From contig NZ_QYUN01000002.1 of the NCBI RefSeq assembly GCF_003590875.1, forward strand, positions 3,162,001 to 3,226,000: a stretch of DNA of 64,000 bases, written 5' to 3'. The notes beneath the pieces are model-generated. The model was given only the letters and a program-made list of their open reading frames with translations. It had not been told where the DNA came from and ran no database searches. The first letter of the stretch is position 1. The number at the start of each line of letters is the position of its first letter. Both the position numbers and the translations under genes were made by a program. This stretch comes from Noviherbaspirillum cavernae (GTDB taxonomy: Bacteria > Pseudomonadota > Gammaproteobacteria > Burkholderiales > Burkholderiaceae_D). Of the stretch, positions 25,230 through 37,786 are shown in pieces.

Positions 25230-25838
25230 TTATTGCGGCACGGTGTCCTTGAACGATGCGCGCTCGGACAACTTGTCGAACAGCTTGACGAGATTCGGAT
25301 AGTCGCCGCGCCAATCGATTTCAGGAAAACGGAACGACAGCCAGCCGAGTGCGCAGCCGACTGCCACGTCCGCCAGCGAGTAATGCGTGCCGGCGCAGAA
25401 CGGCTTGTCCTTCAGGCCGGTCGACATGGCCTTCAGGCCGGCATGCACCTTGAGCATCTGACGCTCGATCCATTCCGCGCTTTGCTGCGCTTCGGGACGC
25501 CTGGTTCTTTCCAGACGGACCAGCACGCCGGCATCGAGCACGCCATCGGCCAGCGCTTCCCAGCACTTCACTTCGGCGCGCTCGCGGCCGTTGGGCGGAA
25601 TCAGCTTGCACACCGGCGTCATGGTATCGAGATATTCAACAATGACGCGCGAATCAAACATCGCGCCACCGTCTTCCATGACCAGGCAGGGCACTTTACC
25701 CAGCGGATTGGATTGATGAATCCGGGTATCGGCGGCCCATACATCGTCCAGAATCAGCGCGTAGTCGAGCTTCTTCTCCGCCATGACAACGCGGACTTTG
25801 CGGACATAGGGGCTGGCGATGGAACCGACGAGTTTCAT
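25230..25838 (-). CDS. Glutathione S-transferase family protein
   Basis: 202 residues. N-terminal thioredoxin-like domain MKLVGSIASPYVRKVRVVMAEKK with the catalytic-type SPYVRKV (Ser in place of the usual Cys/Tyr), NPLGKVPCLVMEDG (cis-Pro) and FDSRVIVEYLD (Glu/Asp-Ser glutathione site). All-helical C-terminal domain with SLADVAVGCALGW. It is close to the YibF/stringent-starvation-type GSTs. Start ATG at 25838 matches the family; the frame stays open for 660 bp upstream, which is a composition effect. Substrate unknown. Confidence 0.88.
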   Translation of the reverse strand: MKLVGSIASPYVRKVRVVMAEKKLDYALILDDVWAADTRIHQSNPLGKVPCLVMEDGGAMFDSRVIVEYLDTMTPVCKLIPPNGRERAEVKCWEALADGVLDAGVLVRLERTRRPEAQQSAEWIERQMLKVHAGLKAMSTGLKDKPFCAGTHYSLADVAVGCALGWLSFRFPEIDWRGDYPNLVKLFDKLSERASFKDTVPQ

Positions 25839-25955
25839 AGATGCACAGTGTAAGAAATGGCGGCGATTATAACATTGAGGTACGTCACGATATTGCTCCC
25901 GCGCCTCGCCAGCCATGCGCCGGGCGCGGCTTTTTGGCGCAAGCGCGGGTGGTAA

Positions 25956-27392
<1,437 letters not shown>

Positions 27393-27409
27393 TAATGGTT
27401 TGACATTTG

Positions 27410-27467
27410 ATTTCGCTGCATGCGTTGCGGCCGGGAAACCGGCCGCTGCAGCAGCGAAATTTTTTTG
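27410..27467 (+). terminator. Terminator of purB
   Basis: Long stem: ATTTCGCTGC (27410-27419) pairs with GCAGCGAAAT (27451-27460), and inside it GCGGCCGG (27427-27434) pairs with CCGGCCGC (27439-27446) around a GAAA tetraloop. Seven T residues follow. Confidence 0.9.
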
Positions 27468-27545
27468 CTATATTAGTCCTACCTCAAACTAATTAATTAC
27501 AAGAAACATTGGCACTTCCAGTGTCATTCGACCGGAGATCCCGCA

Positions 27546-28070
27546 ATGCAACGCTACACGATTCCCGCGATTGTCCTGCATTGGCTGACGGCCTTGCTGA
27601 TCGTGTCCGCCTTCGCACTGGGGGTGACCATGGTCGACATTCCGGGGCTGACGCCGACGAAACTCAAATATTATTCATGGCACAAGTGGCTGGGCGTGAC
27701 CGTGCTGGGATTGGCCTGCCTGCGAATCCTGTGGCGGCTGACCCATGCAGCGCCAGCCTATCCCGGCAACATGCCCGGCTGGCAGCAGAAAGCGGCGCAT
27801 GCGCTGCACGGCTTGCTGTATCTACTGATTTTCGCGATCCCGCTATCGGGCTATTTCTACAGCCTCGCCGCCGGCGTGCCGGTGGTATATCTCGGCGTCG
27901 TGCCCCTGCCGGTCTTCATCGATGCCGATCCGGAATTGAAGGCCGTGCTCAAGCAGGTCCATTACGCATTCAACATGCTGCTGTTGAGCGCCATTGCCTT
28001 GCACCTGCTGGCGGCGCTCAAGCATCATTTCATCGACAAGGACGGCGTGCTCAAACGCATGCTGCCCTGA
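27546..28070 (+). CDS. Cytochrome b561 family protein
   Basis: 174-residue di-heme inner-membrane protein with four membrane segments that moves electrons between quinol and other carriers. Heme-ligand candidates are His12 (VLHW), His46 (SWHKW), His85/His88 (AAHALHG), His139 (QVHYAFN) and His153 (ALHLL). The YceI gene follows 30 bp later, and a second YceI after it, a frequent combination in proteobacteria. Confidence 0.9.
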   Translation: MQRYTIPAIVLHWLTALLIVSAFALGVTMVDIPGLTPTKLKYYSWHKWLGVTVLGLACLRILWRLTHAAPAYPGNMPGWQQKAAHALHGLLYLLIFAIPLSGYFYSLAAGVPVVYLGVVPLPVFIDADPELKAVLKQVHYAFNMLLLSAIALHLLAALKHHFIDKDGVLKRMLP

Positions 28071-28100
28071 CCTTTCACCCTCTCCACACAGGACGCGCCC

Positions 28101-28664
28101 ATGCTGAACCGTTCCATTCTGCGCCGCACCGCTGCCGCCGTTGCGCTTGCACTCACATTGCCGGCCATTGCCGCCGCGCTCAAGACCGACCCATCCAGAA
28201 GCGCGGTGTCCGCCGTGTTCAAGCAAATGAATGTGCCGGTCGAAGGAAAGTTCAAGAAGTTCAACGCGCAGATCGACTTCGACAGCGCCAGGCCAGAGGC
28301 ATCGAAAGCCAGCATGGAAATCGACATCGGCAGCTTCGACCTTGGCGACCCCGAATTCAACAAGGAAGCGCAGAAAAAGGAATGGTTCAACGGCGCGCAA
28401 TATGCGAAAGCAAGCTTCGTCTCAAGCGCACTCAAGCCGGGCGCGGGCGGCAAGCTCGATGTCGCGGGCAAGCTCACCATCAAGGGCAAGACGGCCGACG
28501 TCAGCTTTCCGCTCACCGTGAAGAAGGAAGGCGCCAATCAGGTTTTTGAAGGCGCGCTGCCGATCAAGCGGCTGACCTTCAACATCGGAGAAGGCGAATG
28601 GAAGGACACCAGCATGGTCGCCGATGAAGTCGTCATCAAGTTCCGCGTCGTCACGGCGCAGTAG
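28101..28664 (+). CDS. YceI family periplasmic protein (first copy)
   Basis: 187 residues with a signal peptide (to about residue 26, LPAIAAALK). YceI proteins are lipocalin-like barrels that bind polyisoprenoid or quinone chains in the periplasm. Typical blocks are SAVSAVFKQMNVPVEGKF, LDVAGKLTIKGKTADVSFPL and FNIGEGEWKDTSMVADEV. Probably cotranscribed with cytochrome b561 upstream and the second YceI downstream. Confidence 0.9.
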   Translation: MLNRSILRRTAAAVALALTLPAIAAALKTDPSRSAVSAVFKQMNVPVEGKFKKFNAQIDFDSARPEASKASMEIDIGSFDLGDPEFNKEAQKKEWFNGAQYAKASFVSSALKPGAGGKLDVAGKLTIKGKTADVSFPLTVKKEGANQVFEGALPIKRLTFNIGEGEWKDTSMVADEVVIKFRVVTAQ

Positions 28665-28699
28665 TCAGCAAGAAAACCCTCTCTCTCCAAGGAAGCCAA

Positions 28700-29266
28700 A
28701 TGAAACTGAAGCACATCGCCGCCGCCCTGCTGGCAGTCAGCGCCACCTCCGCCTTTGCCGATGTCTACAACATCGAGCCGAACCATACGTACCCGAGCTT
28801 TGAAGCGGACCACCTGGGCATCTCGGTTTGGCGCGGCAAATTCACCAAAACCAGCGGCAAGATCAGTCTCGACCGTGCGGCGAAGACCGGTACCGTGGAC
28901 ATCGCGATCGAGGCCAATTCTCTCGATTTCGGCCACACCAAGATGAACGATCATGCCAAGTCCAAGGACATGTTCAATGTCGAGCAGTTCCCGACCATCA
29001 CCTATAAGGGCAAGGCAATCAAGTTCGACGGCGACAAGCCGGTCGCGGTGGAAGGCGACCTGACGATGCTCGGCGTGACAAAACCCGTCACGCTCGCCAT
29101 CGGCAAGTTCAAATGCATCCAGCATCCGATGTTCAAGCGCGAAGTGTGCGGAGCGGACGCCACCGCGGAGTTCAAGCGCACCGACTTCGGCCTGAATTAC
29201 GGCACGCCGAGATTTGCATCTGAAGTGAAGCTCGCGATTCAGGTAGAAGCCATCAAGGCCGACTGA
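28700..29266 (+). CDS. yceI: YceI family periplasmic protein (second copy)
   Basis: 188 residues, signal peptide MKLKHIAAALLAVSATSAFA. Shows the classical YceI pattern: VYNIEPNHTYPSFEADHLG, FGHTKMNDHAKSKDMFNVEQ, FPTITYKGK and LTMLGVTKPVTLAI. It is nearer to E. coli YceI than the first copy. It also has two cysteines in FKCIQHPMFKREVCGADA that the first copy lacks, as seen in many YceI proteins. AAGGAAG ribosome site 7 nt before the start. Confidence 0.92.
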   Translation: MKLKHIAAALLAVSATSAFADVYNIEPNHTYPSFEADHLGISVWRGKFTKTSGKISLDRAAKTGTVDIAIEANSLDFGHTKMNDHAKSKDMFNVEQFPTITYKGKAIKFDGDKPVAVEGDLTMLGVTKPVTLAIGKFKCIQHPMFKREVCGADATAEFKRTDFGLNYGTPRFASEVKLAIQVEAIKAD

Positions 29267-29283
29267 TCGACCAGGCTCCATGC

Positions 29284-29312
29284 AAGCCGGTGACATGCGC
29301 ACCGGCTTTTTT
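29284..29312 (+). terminator. Terminator after the second yceI
   Basis: AAGCCGGTG (29284-29292) pairs with CACCGGCTT (29300-29308), followed by TTTTCTTTCT. Ends the b561-yceI-yceI operon; the MarR start lies 28 bp beyond. Confidence 0.85.
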
Positions 29313-29339
29313 CTTTCTCGTCTTCCAATCGTCCACACC

Positions 29340-29783
29340 ATGAAAGAGCGATTCCTGCGCAGCATCCGCCTGCTCGCCGAGTGCTATCACGCGTTCGAGC
29401 ACATCTCCTCCATGCACGTGCGTTCGCTCAATCTCACACCTGCACAGTTCGACATCATCGCCACGCTCGGCAATACATCCGGCATGTCATTCAAGGAACT
29501 GGGCGAAAGGACGCTGATTACCAAGGGTACGCTGACCGGCGTCGTTGCGCGACTGGAAGGCAAGGGGCTGGTCGAACGCAGCACCAAACCCGAAGACCGG
29601 CGCAGCATGATCGTGCGGCTTACGGCAAAGGGACAGCACGAATTCGAGTGCGCCTTCGCCGAACACATGCAGTACTGCAGACAGCTTTTTGTGCAATACA
29701 GCGATGAGGAATTCTCCGCTCTGGAACGAGAGCTTGCGACACTGAAACAGCGGCTGGCAGCAGGCAATCCGACCAGTCAGTAA
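29340..29783 (+). CDS. MarR family transcriptional regulator
   Basis: 147-residue winged-helix repressor. The recognition region is MSFKELGERTLITKGTLTGVVARLEGKGLVERS, then the wing KPEDRRSMIVRLTAKG with the conserved DxRS. The start ATG at 29340 avoids an upstream frame that would pass through the terminator. The last residues (TSQ-stop) lie in a 15-bp tandem repeat. Target genes unknown; the b561-yceI operon in front is a candidate. Confidence 0.88.
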   Translation: MKERFLRSIRLLAECYHAFEHISSMHVRSLNLTPAQFDIIATLGNTSGMSFKELGERTLITKGTLTGVVARLEGKGLVERSTKPEDRRSMIVRLTAKGQHEFECAFAEHMQYCRQLFVQYSDEEFSALERELATLKQRLAAGNPTSQ

Positions 29784-29804
29784 AAAGTAAGTCAGTAAAA
29801 AGTA
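29775..29804. repeat. 15-bp tandem repeat at the marR stop codon
   Basis: AGTCAGTAAAAAGTA occurs twice (29775-29789, 29790-29804). Because the unit is 15 bp, each copy puts a TAA in the marR frame, giving two in-frame stops. Confidence 0.75.
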
Positions 29805-29807
29805 AAA

Positions 29808-29834
29808 AAACCGGTTCGAAGACCGGCTTTTTTA
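29808..29834. terminator. Bidirectional terminator between marR and secF
   Basis: CCGGT (29811-29815) pairs with ACCGG (29822-29826), flanked by seven A on the left and CTTTTTT on the right. It serves both converging genes; the GC stem is short. Confidence 0.7.
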
Positions 29835-29852
29835 CGGGACAGGTATTGCGCG

Positions 29853-30791
29853 TCACACGACAGCGCCATCCGTTTCGTCCTTTTCCTTGACCGGCTTGAT
29901 CAAATCCTCCCGCTTGATGCCCAGCCACATGGCCACGGCGGCCGCAACGAACACCGACGAGTAGATGCCGAACAGAATGCCGATGGTCAGGGCCAGAGCG
30001 AAGTTATGCAGGGTCGGGCCGCCGAACAAGAGCATCGACAGCACCATCATCTGGGTGCAGCCGTGCGTGATGATGGTACGGGAAATCGTGCTGGTGATCG
30101 CATTGTCGATCACTTCGATGACGGAAGCCTTGCGCAGCTTGCGGAAGTTTTCGCGAATCCGGTCGAAGATCACGACCGATTCGTTGACCGAATAGCCGAG
30201 CACCGCCAGTACGCCGGCCAGCACCGAGAGCGAGAACTCCCACTGGAAGAAGGCGAAGAAACCGAGGATGATCACCACGTCGTGCAGGTTGGCGATGATG
30301 GCGGAGACCGCGTACTTCCATTCGAAGCGGAGCGCGAGATAAATCATCACGCCGGCCACCACCATCACCAGCGCCATCAAGCCATCATGCGTGAGTTCCT
30401 CGCCGACCTGCGGCCCGACGAATTCGACCCGTTGCAGCTTCACGTCCGGGTCTTGCGCCTTCAGTGTGGAGATCACCTTCTCGCTTTGCTGCGCCGACGT
30501 GAGGCCCTTGATGAGCGGCATGCGGATCATCACGTCCTGCGCCGTGCCGAAGCTCTGCACTTGCGTGTCGGCAAATCCCAGACCTTCGATGGATTTGCGA
30601 ATGCCTTCGATGTTCGCCGGCTTCGAATAGGTGACTTCCATCACCGTGCCGCCGGTAAATTCGACCGACAGATGCAGGCCCTTTTGCCAAAGGAAGAACA
30701 CCGCCGCAACGAACGTGAGCAGAGAGATCACGTTGAAGAGCAGCGCATTGCGCATGAAGGGGATGTCTCTTTTGATGCGGAAAAATTCCAT
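29853..30791 (-). CDS. secF: Protein translocase subunit SecF
   Basis: Inner-membrane RND-type component that with SecD pulls secreted proteins through SecYEG using the proton gradient. 312 residues: N-terminal membrane segment, periplasmic domain with LHLSVEFTGGTVMEV, and five further membrane segments with GYSVNESVVIFDRIREN and TIITHGCTQMMVLSMLLFGG. 31 bp after secD; it ends at the shared terminator. Confidence 0.97.
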   Translation of the reverse strand: MEFFRIKRDIPFMRNALLFNVISLLTFVAAVFFLWQKGLHLSVEFTGGTVMEVTYSKPANIEGIRKSIEGLGFADTQVQSFGTAQDVMIRMPLIKGLTSAQQSEKVISTLKAQDPDVKLQRVEFVGPQVGEELTHDGLMALVMVVAGVMIYLALRFEWKYAVSAIIANLHDVVIILGFFAFFQWEFSLSVLAGVLAVLGYSVNESVVIFDRIRENFRKLRKASVIEVIDNAITSTISRTIITHGCTQMMVLSMLLFGGPTLHNFALALTIGILFGIYSSVFVAAAVAMWLGIKREDLIKPVKEKDETDGAVV

Positions 30792-30822
30792 GTTGAATCC
30801 TGTTATCCAATGACGCTTTGCG

Positions 30823-32682
30823 CTATGCCTGACCGGGTTTCCAGATCTGGCCGATCGAGATCGAGGTGAGCTTCTTCTTGCGGCCGTACCACAGGTTGAC
30901 CACGCCGCGCGACACGAACACCGCCGAGAAAATCGAGGTGAGAATCCCGAGACTGTGCACGACCGCGAAGCCGCGCACCGGGCCCGAACCGAAAATCAGC
31001 AGCGCAAGGCCGACAATCAGGGTCGTCACGTTGGAATCCAGAATCGTCGCCCACGCGCGGTCGAAACCGATGGCAATGGCAGCCTGCGGCGAATTGCCGG
31101 CACGTAGCTCTTCGCGAATGCGTTCATTGATCAGCACGTTGGCATCGATTGCCATGCCGAGCGCAAGCGCAATCGCCGCGATACCCGGGAGCGACAGCGT
31201 CGCCTGCAGCAGGGACAGCAGCGCGATCAGCAGGAACACGTTCACCGCCAGCGCCAGCACGCTGAAGAAGCCGAACAGATGGTAGTACAGCATCATGAAG
31301 ACAGCGATCGCGAGGAAGCCGTACAGGGTTGACTTGAAGCCTTTCTCGATGTTGTCCGCGCCAAGCTGCGGGCCGATGGTGCGTTCCTCGATGATTTCCA
31401 TCGGTGCCGCCAGCGAACCGGCGCGCAGCAGCAGCGCGAGGTCGGACGCCGCCTCGGACGAACCCATGCCGGTGATCTGGAAGCGCGAACCCAGCTCGTC
31501 GCGAATGGTGGCAACTGTCAGCACCTCGCCCTTGTTCTTTTCGAACAGCACGATCGCCATCGACTTGCCGACCTTCTCGCGCGTCGCGTCGCGCATCTTG
31601 CGGCCGCCGTCGCCGTTCAGATCGATGCTGACCGAGGGTTGCTGGTTCTGGTCGAAGCTGGCCGAGGCGTTGGAAATATAGTCGCCGGTGATCACAGGAT
31701 CCCTGTACAGCACCACCGGCGCGCCCTTGCCGACCTTGAACAGCTCGGAGCCGAACGGCACTGTCGCCGTTTCCTCCGTGCCGCGCGTGACCGACTCATC
31801 GACCATGCGCACTTCCAGTGTCGCGGTGCGACCGATGATATCCTTCGCCCGCGAGACGTCCTGCACGCCCGGCAATTGCACCACGATGCGGTCCGCGCCC
31901 TGGCGCTGGATCAGCGGCTCGGCCACGCCGAGCTCGTTGACGCGCTTGGACAGGGTGGTAATGTTTTGCTGCACGGCGTTTTCAACCGTCTGCTTCAAGG
32001 CTTCCGGCTTCAACGCGGCGGTCAGCGTGAAGTCGGCATCGGCCGCTTCGGTCAGGGCCAGTTCCGGCAGTTGAGAGGCGATGACGTCCTTGGCCCTGGC
32101 GCGGGTTTCCGGCTCGCGGAACTTGATTTCGATGGCGTCGCCGCTGCGATTGATGCCGGCGTGACGCACATTCTTGTCGCGCAACACGCTGCGCACGCTG
32201 GACTGCAAGCCTTGCACGCGCTTGTTCATGACCGCCTTGATATCGACTTGCATCAGGAAGTGCACGCCGCCGCGCAGATCGAGGCCCAGCGACATCGGCA
32301 GGGCATGCAACGATTGCAGCCATGCCGGCGTATTCGACAGCAGATTGAAGGCGACGAGGTAGGTCGGATCGGCCGGATCGGCGTTCAACTCTTTCTCAAG
32401 CAGTGCCTTGGCCTTGAATTGCGTATCGGTATCGGCAAAGCGGGCGCGCACCGAACCGTGCGTGCCGCTGATGTCGTACATCACGCCCTCCGGCTTGAGG
32501 TCGGCCTTTTGCAGCGCCTGCTCGACGCGCGCCATCATCGCGCTGTCGACCTTCACGGTGGCCTTCGCGCTGCTGATCTGCACTGCGGGCGATTCGCCGA
32601 AGAAGTTGGGAATCGTGTACAGCGCGCCGAAGATCAGCGCGATGACGATGACAATGTATTTCCAGAGTGGATAGCGATTCAT
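30823..32682 (-). CDS. secD: Protein translocase subunit SecD
   Basis: Partner of SecF, 619 residues. One N-terminal membrane helix (MNRYPLWKYIVIVIALIFGA), a large periplasmic P1 head with LGLDLRGGVHFLMQVD and the QLPGVQDVSRAKDIIGRTA block, then five C-terminal membrane segments with the conserved GMAIDANVLINERIREE. Preceded by yajC in the standard yajC-secD-secF order. Confidence 0.97.
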   Translation of the reverse strand: MNRYPLWKYIVIVIALIFGALYTIPNFFGESPAVQISSAKATVKVDSAMMARVEQALQKADLKPEGVMYDISGTHGSVRARFADTDTQFKAKALLEKELNADPADPTYLVAFNLLSNTPAWLQSLHALPMSLGLDLRGGVHFLMQVDIKAVMNKRVQGLQSSVRSVLRDKNVRHAGINRSGDAIEIKFREPETRARAKDVIASQLPELALTEAADADFTLTAALKPEALKQTVENAVQQNITTLSKRVNELGVAEPLIQRQGADRIVVQLPGVQDVSRAKDIIGRTATLEVRMVDESVTRGTEETATVPFGSELFKVGKGAPVVLYRDPVITGDYISNASASFDQNQQPSVSIDLNGDGGRKMRDATREKVGKSMAIVLFEKNKGEVLTVATIRDELGSRFQITGMGSSEAASDLALLLRAGSLAAPMEIIEERTIGPQLGADNIEKGFKSTLYGFLAIAVFMMLYYHLFGFFSVLALAVNVFLLIALLSLLQATLSLPGIAAIALALGMAIDANVLINERIREELRAGNSPQAAIAIGFDRAWATILDSNVTTLIVGLALLIFGSGPVRGFAVVHSLGILTSIFSAVFVSRGVVNLWYGRKKKLTSISIGQIWKPGQA

Positions 32683-32757
32683 AGTGGTTCAGCGTTGAAA
32701 GTCGAGCACCGATGGCACTGGCGGCACCGATGCAACCGGTGCCGCACGTCAATCCGA

Positions 32758-33078
32758 TTACAGCGATTTGATGGTGCCCTTGGGCAGCAGCGTTGCCACT
32801 GAGGCTTTTTGCGCGACGACTTCGGTGCCGTCGGCGATTTCGAGCGTGACGTAGGCATCGGTCACCTTGACGACCTTGCCGAGGATGCCGCCGGCGGTGA
32901 CAACTTCATCGCCCTTGGCGAGCGCTTCCATCATGGACTTCTGTTCCTTCTGGCGCTTCATCTGCGGACGAATCATCAGGAAGTACAACACCACGAACAT
33001 CAGGATGATTGGCAAAAAGCTCATCATGCTGCTTTCGGCGCCGGCCGGGGTTTGTGCAAATGCGTTGGAAATGAACAC
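32758..33078 (-). CDS. yajC: Sec translocon accessory protein YajC
   Basis: Small single-span membrane protein associated with SecDF, 106 residues. FLPIILMFVVLYFLMIRPQMKRQKEQ contains the membrane helix and RPQ motif, followed by LAKGDEVVTAGGILGKVVKV. The GTG at 33078 (VFISNAFAQ) is chosen because GGAG lies 7 nt upstream and the family starts with (M)FISNAFAQ; a TTG four codons earlier overlaps that ribosome site. Confidence 0.93.
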   Translation of the reverse strand: MFISNAFAQTPAGAESSMMSFLPIILMFVVLYFLMIRPQMKRQKEQKSMMEALAKGDEVVTAGGILGKVVKVTDAYVTLEIADGTEVVAQKASVATLLPKGTIKSL

Positions 33079-33155
33079 GTTACGCTCCAAGTTGTTGTAA
33101 TGAATAAACCCCGCATTCTAGCATCGGGGCGTCGTTTTCTTGATCGGGAATCCAC

Positions 33156-35299
<2,144 letters not shown>

Positions 35300-35463
35300 G
35301 CTACAGGCGTTGAGGATGTCGGGCGACGCGAAGACCTGCTATGGTTGCGTCATTTGCAAATTTGCAGCCATTGCATCGGCAATATGGCGGACGCGGCGGA
35401 ATGCCGCAATCAAACCCGCTATTTTACGCCCTGCCAGCCCGTTACCGCTCTTACATACGTGAT

Positions 35464-37533
35464 ATGCCCGCCACCAAGGGAAAGCGCCCCGCATCAGAAA
35501 AAAGCAAGGTGAACACCGGCGCGGCCAGACTCGCCAAACTCGGCCTGCGCTCGGACATGGACCTGGTGCTGCATCTGCCGCTGCGTTACGAGGATGAAAC
35601 GAAGGTCGTGCCGATTCGCGAAGCGGACTTCATGGCCGGCAGCGCGCCGCAGGTGGAAGGCATCGTTACCTCCTGCGAAATTCAATACCGGCCGCGCCGG
35701 CAATTGGTGGTGACGGTCGCGGACGAGACCAGCCAGCTGGTGATGCGCTTTCTCAATTTCTACGGCAGCCAGGTCAAGCAGTTGGCGCAAGGCGTGCGCG
35801 TGCGTGCGCGAGGAGAAGTGCGTCACGGTTTTTTCGGCGCGGAGATGGTGCATCCGACGTACAAGATCGTGCAGGAAGGTGATCCGCTGCCGACTGCGTT
35901 GACGCCTGTCTATCCCTCGGGAGAAGGCTTGTCGCAAGCCTATCTGCGCAAGGCGATCGCCAATGCCATGACTCGCATCGACTGGCGCGACACGCTGTCG
36001 CCGGCGCTGCTGTCGTCCTTGCAGCTGGGTTCGTTCGACGCAGCCGTGAAATTGCTGCACAACCCGCCGCCCGCGGTGGACGAGCATGCACTGGCAGACC
36101 GCTCTCACCCGGCATGGACGCGCATGAAGTTCGACGAATTGCTGGCGCAGCAGTTGTCGCTCAAGCGTGCGCAGGCAGCACGGCGCGCCAGGAGCGCCGC
36201 CGTACTGCCTGTCGTCGGCGGCTTGTCGAACTCCTTCCTCGCCGCCCTGCCCTTCACATTGACTGCCGCGCAGCAGCGCGTGCTGGCAGAAATCCGCGCC
36301 GATCTGGTGGAACCGTTCCCGATGCAGCGCCTGTTGCAGGGCGATGTCGGCAGCGGCAAGACCGTGGTCGCGGCACTGGCGGCGGCGCAAGCCATCGACA
36401 GCGGCTATCAGGCTGCGCTGATGGCGCCGACCGAGATTCTGGCTGAACAGCATTTCCGCAAGATCGCGCAGTGGATGGAGCCGCTCGGTGTGCGCGTGGC
36501 GTGGCTGACCGGCAGTTTGAAGAAGAAGGAAAAAAACGAGGCGCAGGCGCTGATCGAATCCGGCGCAGCGCAACTCGTGATCGGCACGCATGCGCTGATC
36601 CAGGAGGGCGTCGAGTTCGCCAGGCTCGGTCTCGTGATCGTGGACGAGCAGCATCGCTTCGGCGTCGGCCAGCGTCTCGCGTTGCGCAACAAGGGGGCCA
36701 GCGGGCAGAGCGTGCCGCATCAATTGATGATGTCGGCCACGCCGATTCCGCGCACGCTGGCGATGACCTACTACGCCGATCTTGAAGTGTCGGTGATCGA
36801 CGAATTGCCGCCGGGACGCACGCCGATCGTCACGCGCGTGCTCGACCAGAACCGGCGCGAGGAAGTGATCGCGCGCATCCACGCCGCCGCGCTCGAAGGC
36901 CGGCAGGTGTACTGGGTGTGCCCGCTGATCGAGGAATCCGAAGCGCTGCAATTGCAGACCGCGACCGACACGCACGCCACGCTGGCGGAAGCCTTGCCCG
37001 ACTTGCGGGTGGGGCTGGTGCACGGGCGCATGAAACCGGTCGAAAAGCAGATGGTGATGGATGCCTTCATTCGCGGCGACACGCATGTGCTGGTCGCCAC
37101 CACCGTGATCGAAGTCGGGGTCGATGTGCCGAATGCCTCGCTGATGGTGATCGAGCATGCGGAACGCTTCGGCCTGTCGCAGCTGCATCAGCTGCGCGGG
37201 CGTGTCGGGCGCGGCACGGCGGCGAGCGTGTGCCTGCTGCTGTACCAGAGCCCGCTCGGCCCGACCGCAAAGCAGCGGTTGGCGACCATGCGCGAGACGA
37301 CCGACGGCTTCGAGATCGCGCGGCGCGACCTCGAGATTCGCGGACCGGGTGAATTCCTTGGCGCACGGCAATCCGGCGAGGCGATGCTGCGCTTTGCCGA
37401 TCTGCAAACCGATCAATGGCTGGTGGACAAGGCGCGCAATGTTGCACAGATGCTCTTGCGCGACGACCCGGCAACCGTGGATGCGCATCTGGCGCGCTGG
37501 TTGGGCGGGCGCGAGGAGTTCCTGAAGGTGTAG
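35464..37533 (+). CDS. recG: ATP-dependent DNA helicase RecG
   Basis: Branch-migrating helicase that remodels stalled forks and Holliday junctions. 689 residues (E. coli 693). N-terminal wedge domain with LPLRYEDETKVVPI; Walker A GDVGSGKTVVAALA at about residue 294; DEQHRFGVGQR for motif II; motif III MSATPIPRTLAM; then the TRG-type block LHQLRGRVGRG. I start at the ATG at 35464 (MPATKGKRP), giving the usual length; a longer frame starts at 35341 without support. oxyR follows, a conserved pair in beta-proteobacteria. Confidence 0.96.
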   Translation: MPATKGKRPASEKSKVNTGAARLAKLGLRSDMDLVLHLPLRYEDETKVVPIREADFMAGSAPQVEGIVTSCEIQYRPRRQLVVTVADETSQLVMRFLNFYGSQVKQLAQGVRVRARGEVRHGFFGAEMVHPTYKIVQEGDPLPTALTPVYPSGEGLSQAYLRKAIANAMTRIDWRDTLSPALLSSLQLGSFDAAVKLLHNPPPAVDEHALADRSHPAWTRMKFDELLAQQLSLKRAQAARRARSAAVLPVVGGLSNSFLAALPFTLTAAQQRVLAEIRADLVEPFPMQRLLQGDVGSGKTVVAALAAAQAIDSGYQAALMAPTEILAEQHFRKIAQWMEPLGVRVAWLTGSLKKKEKNEAQALIESGAAQLVIGTHALIQEGVEFARLGLVIVDEQHRFGVGQRLALRNKGASGQSVPHQLMMSATPIPRTLAMTYYADLEVSVIDELPPGRTPIVTRVLDQNRREEVIARIHAAALEGRQVYWVCPLIEESEALQLQTATDTHATLAEALPDLRVGLVHGRMKPVEKQMVMDAFIRGDTHVLVATTVIEVGVDVPNASLMVIEHAERFGLSQLHQLRGRVGRGTAASVCLLLYQSPLGPTAKQRLATMRETTDGFEIARRDLEIRGPGEFLGARQSGEAMLRFADLQTDQWLVDKARNVAQMLLRDDPATVDAHLARWLGGREEFLKV

Positions 37534-37554
37534 ACAGTGCGGGGCTTGCCGGCC

Positions 37555-37636
37555 TGTCATTCCGAGTGCAGTGAAGAACCTCACGCGATCGTGGTTGCAT
37601 TGCGGTTTGAGATTCCTCATTACATTCGGAATGACA
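37555..37636. repeat. Palindromic REP-like element between recG and oxyR
   Basis: Arms TGTCATTCCGAGTGCAGTGA... (37555-37582) and its inverse (37609-37636) agree at 23 of 28 positions around a 26-nt loop. The TCATTCCGA core is common in dispersed intergenic repeats of proteobacteria. It sits 22 bp after the recG stop and may also act as a transcription stop. Confidence 0.7.
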
Positions 37637-37786
37637 GCAGGACGCCATCTTGCCGGCGCCATCAAACTCATGAGCGGTCGCAGCGCGATTTGCACATCGC
37701 GATTTATACTAAGCACTCCACGCCATGGCATTACCGTAACAAATTACCTCAACCAATCGCGCGGCTGATTTCCTCCAAGTACATTC

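Noticed and set aside
31639..32802. 387-codon plus-strand frame opposite secD
   Set aside because: Antisense shadow of secD with His/Arg/Gln-rich composition and no promoter or ribosome site.
35341..35463. N-terminal extension of RecG
   Set aside because: Adds 41 residues without similarity; ATG 35464 gives the normal RecG length.
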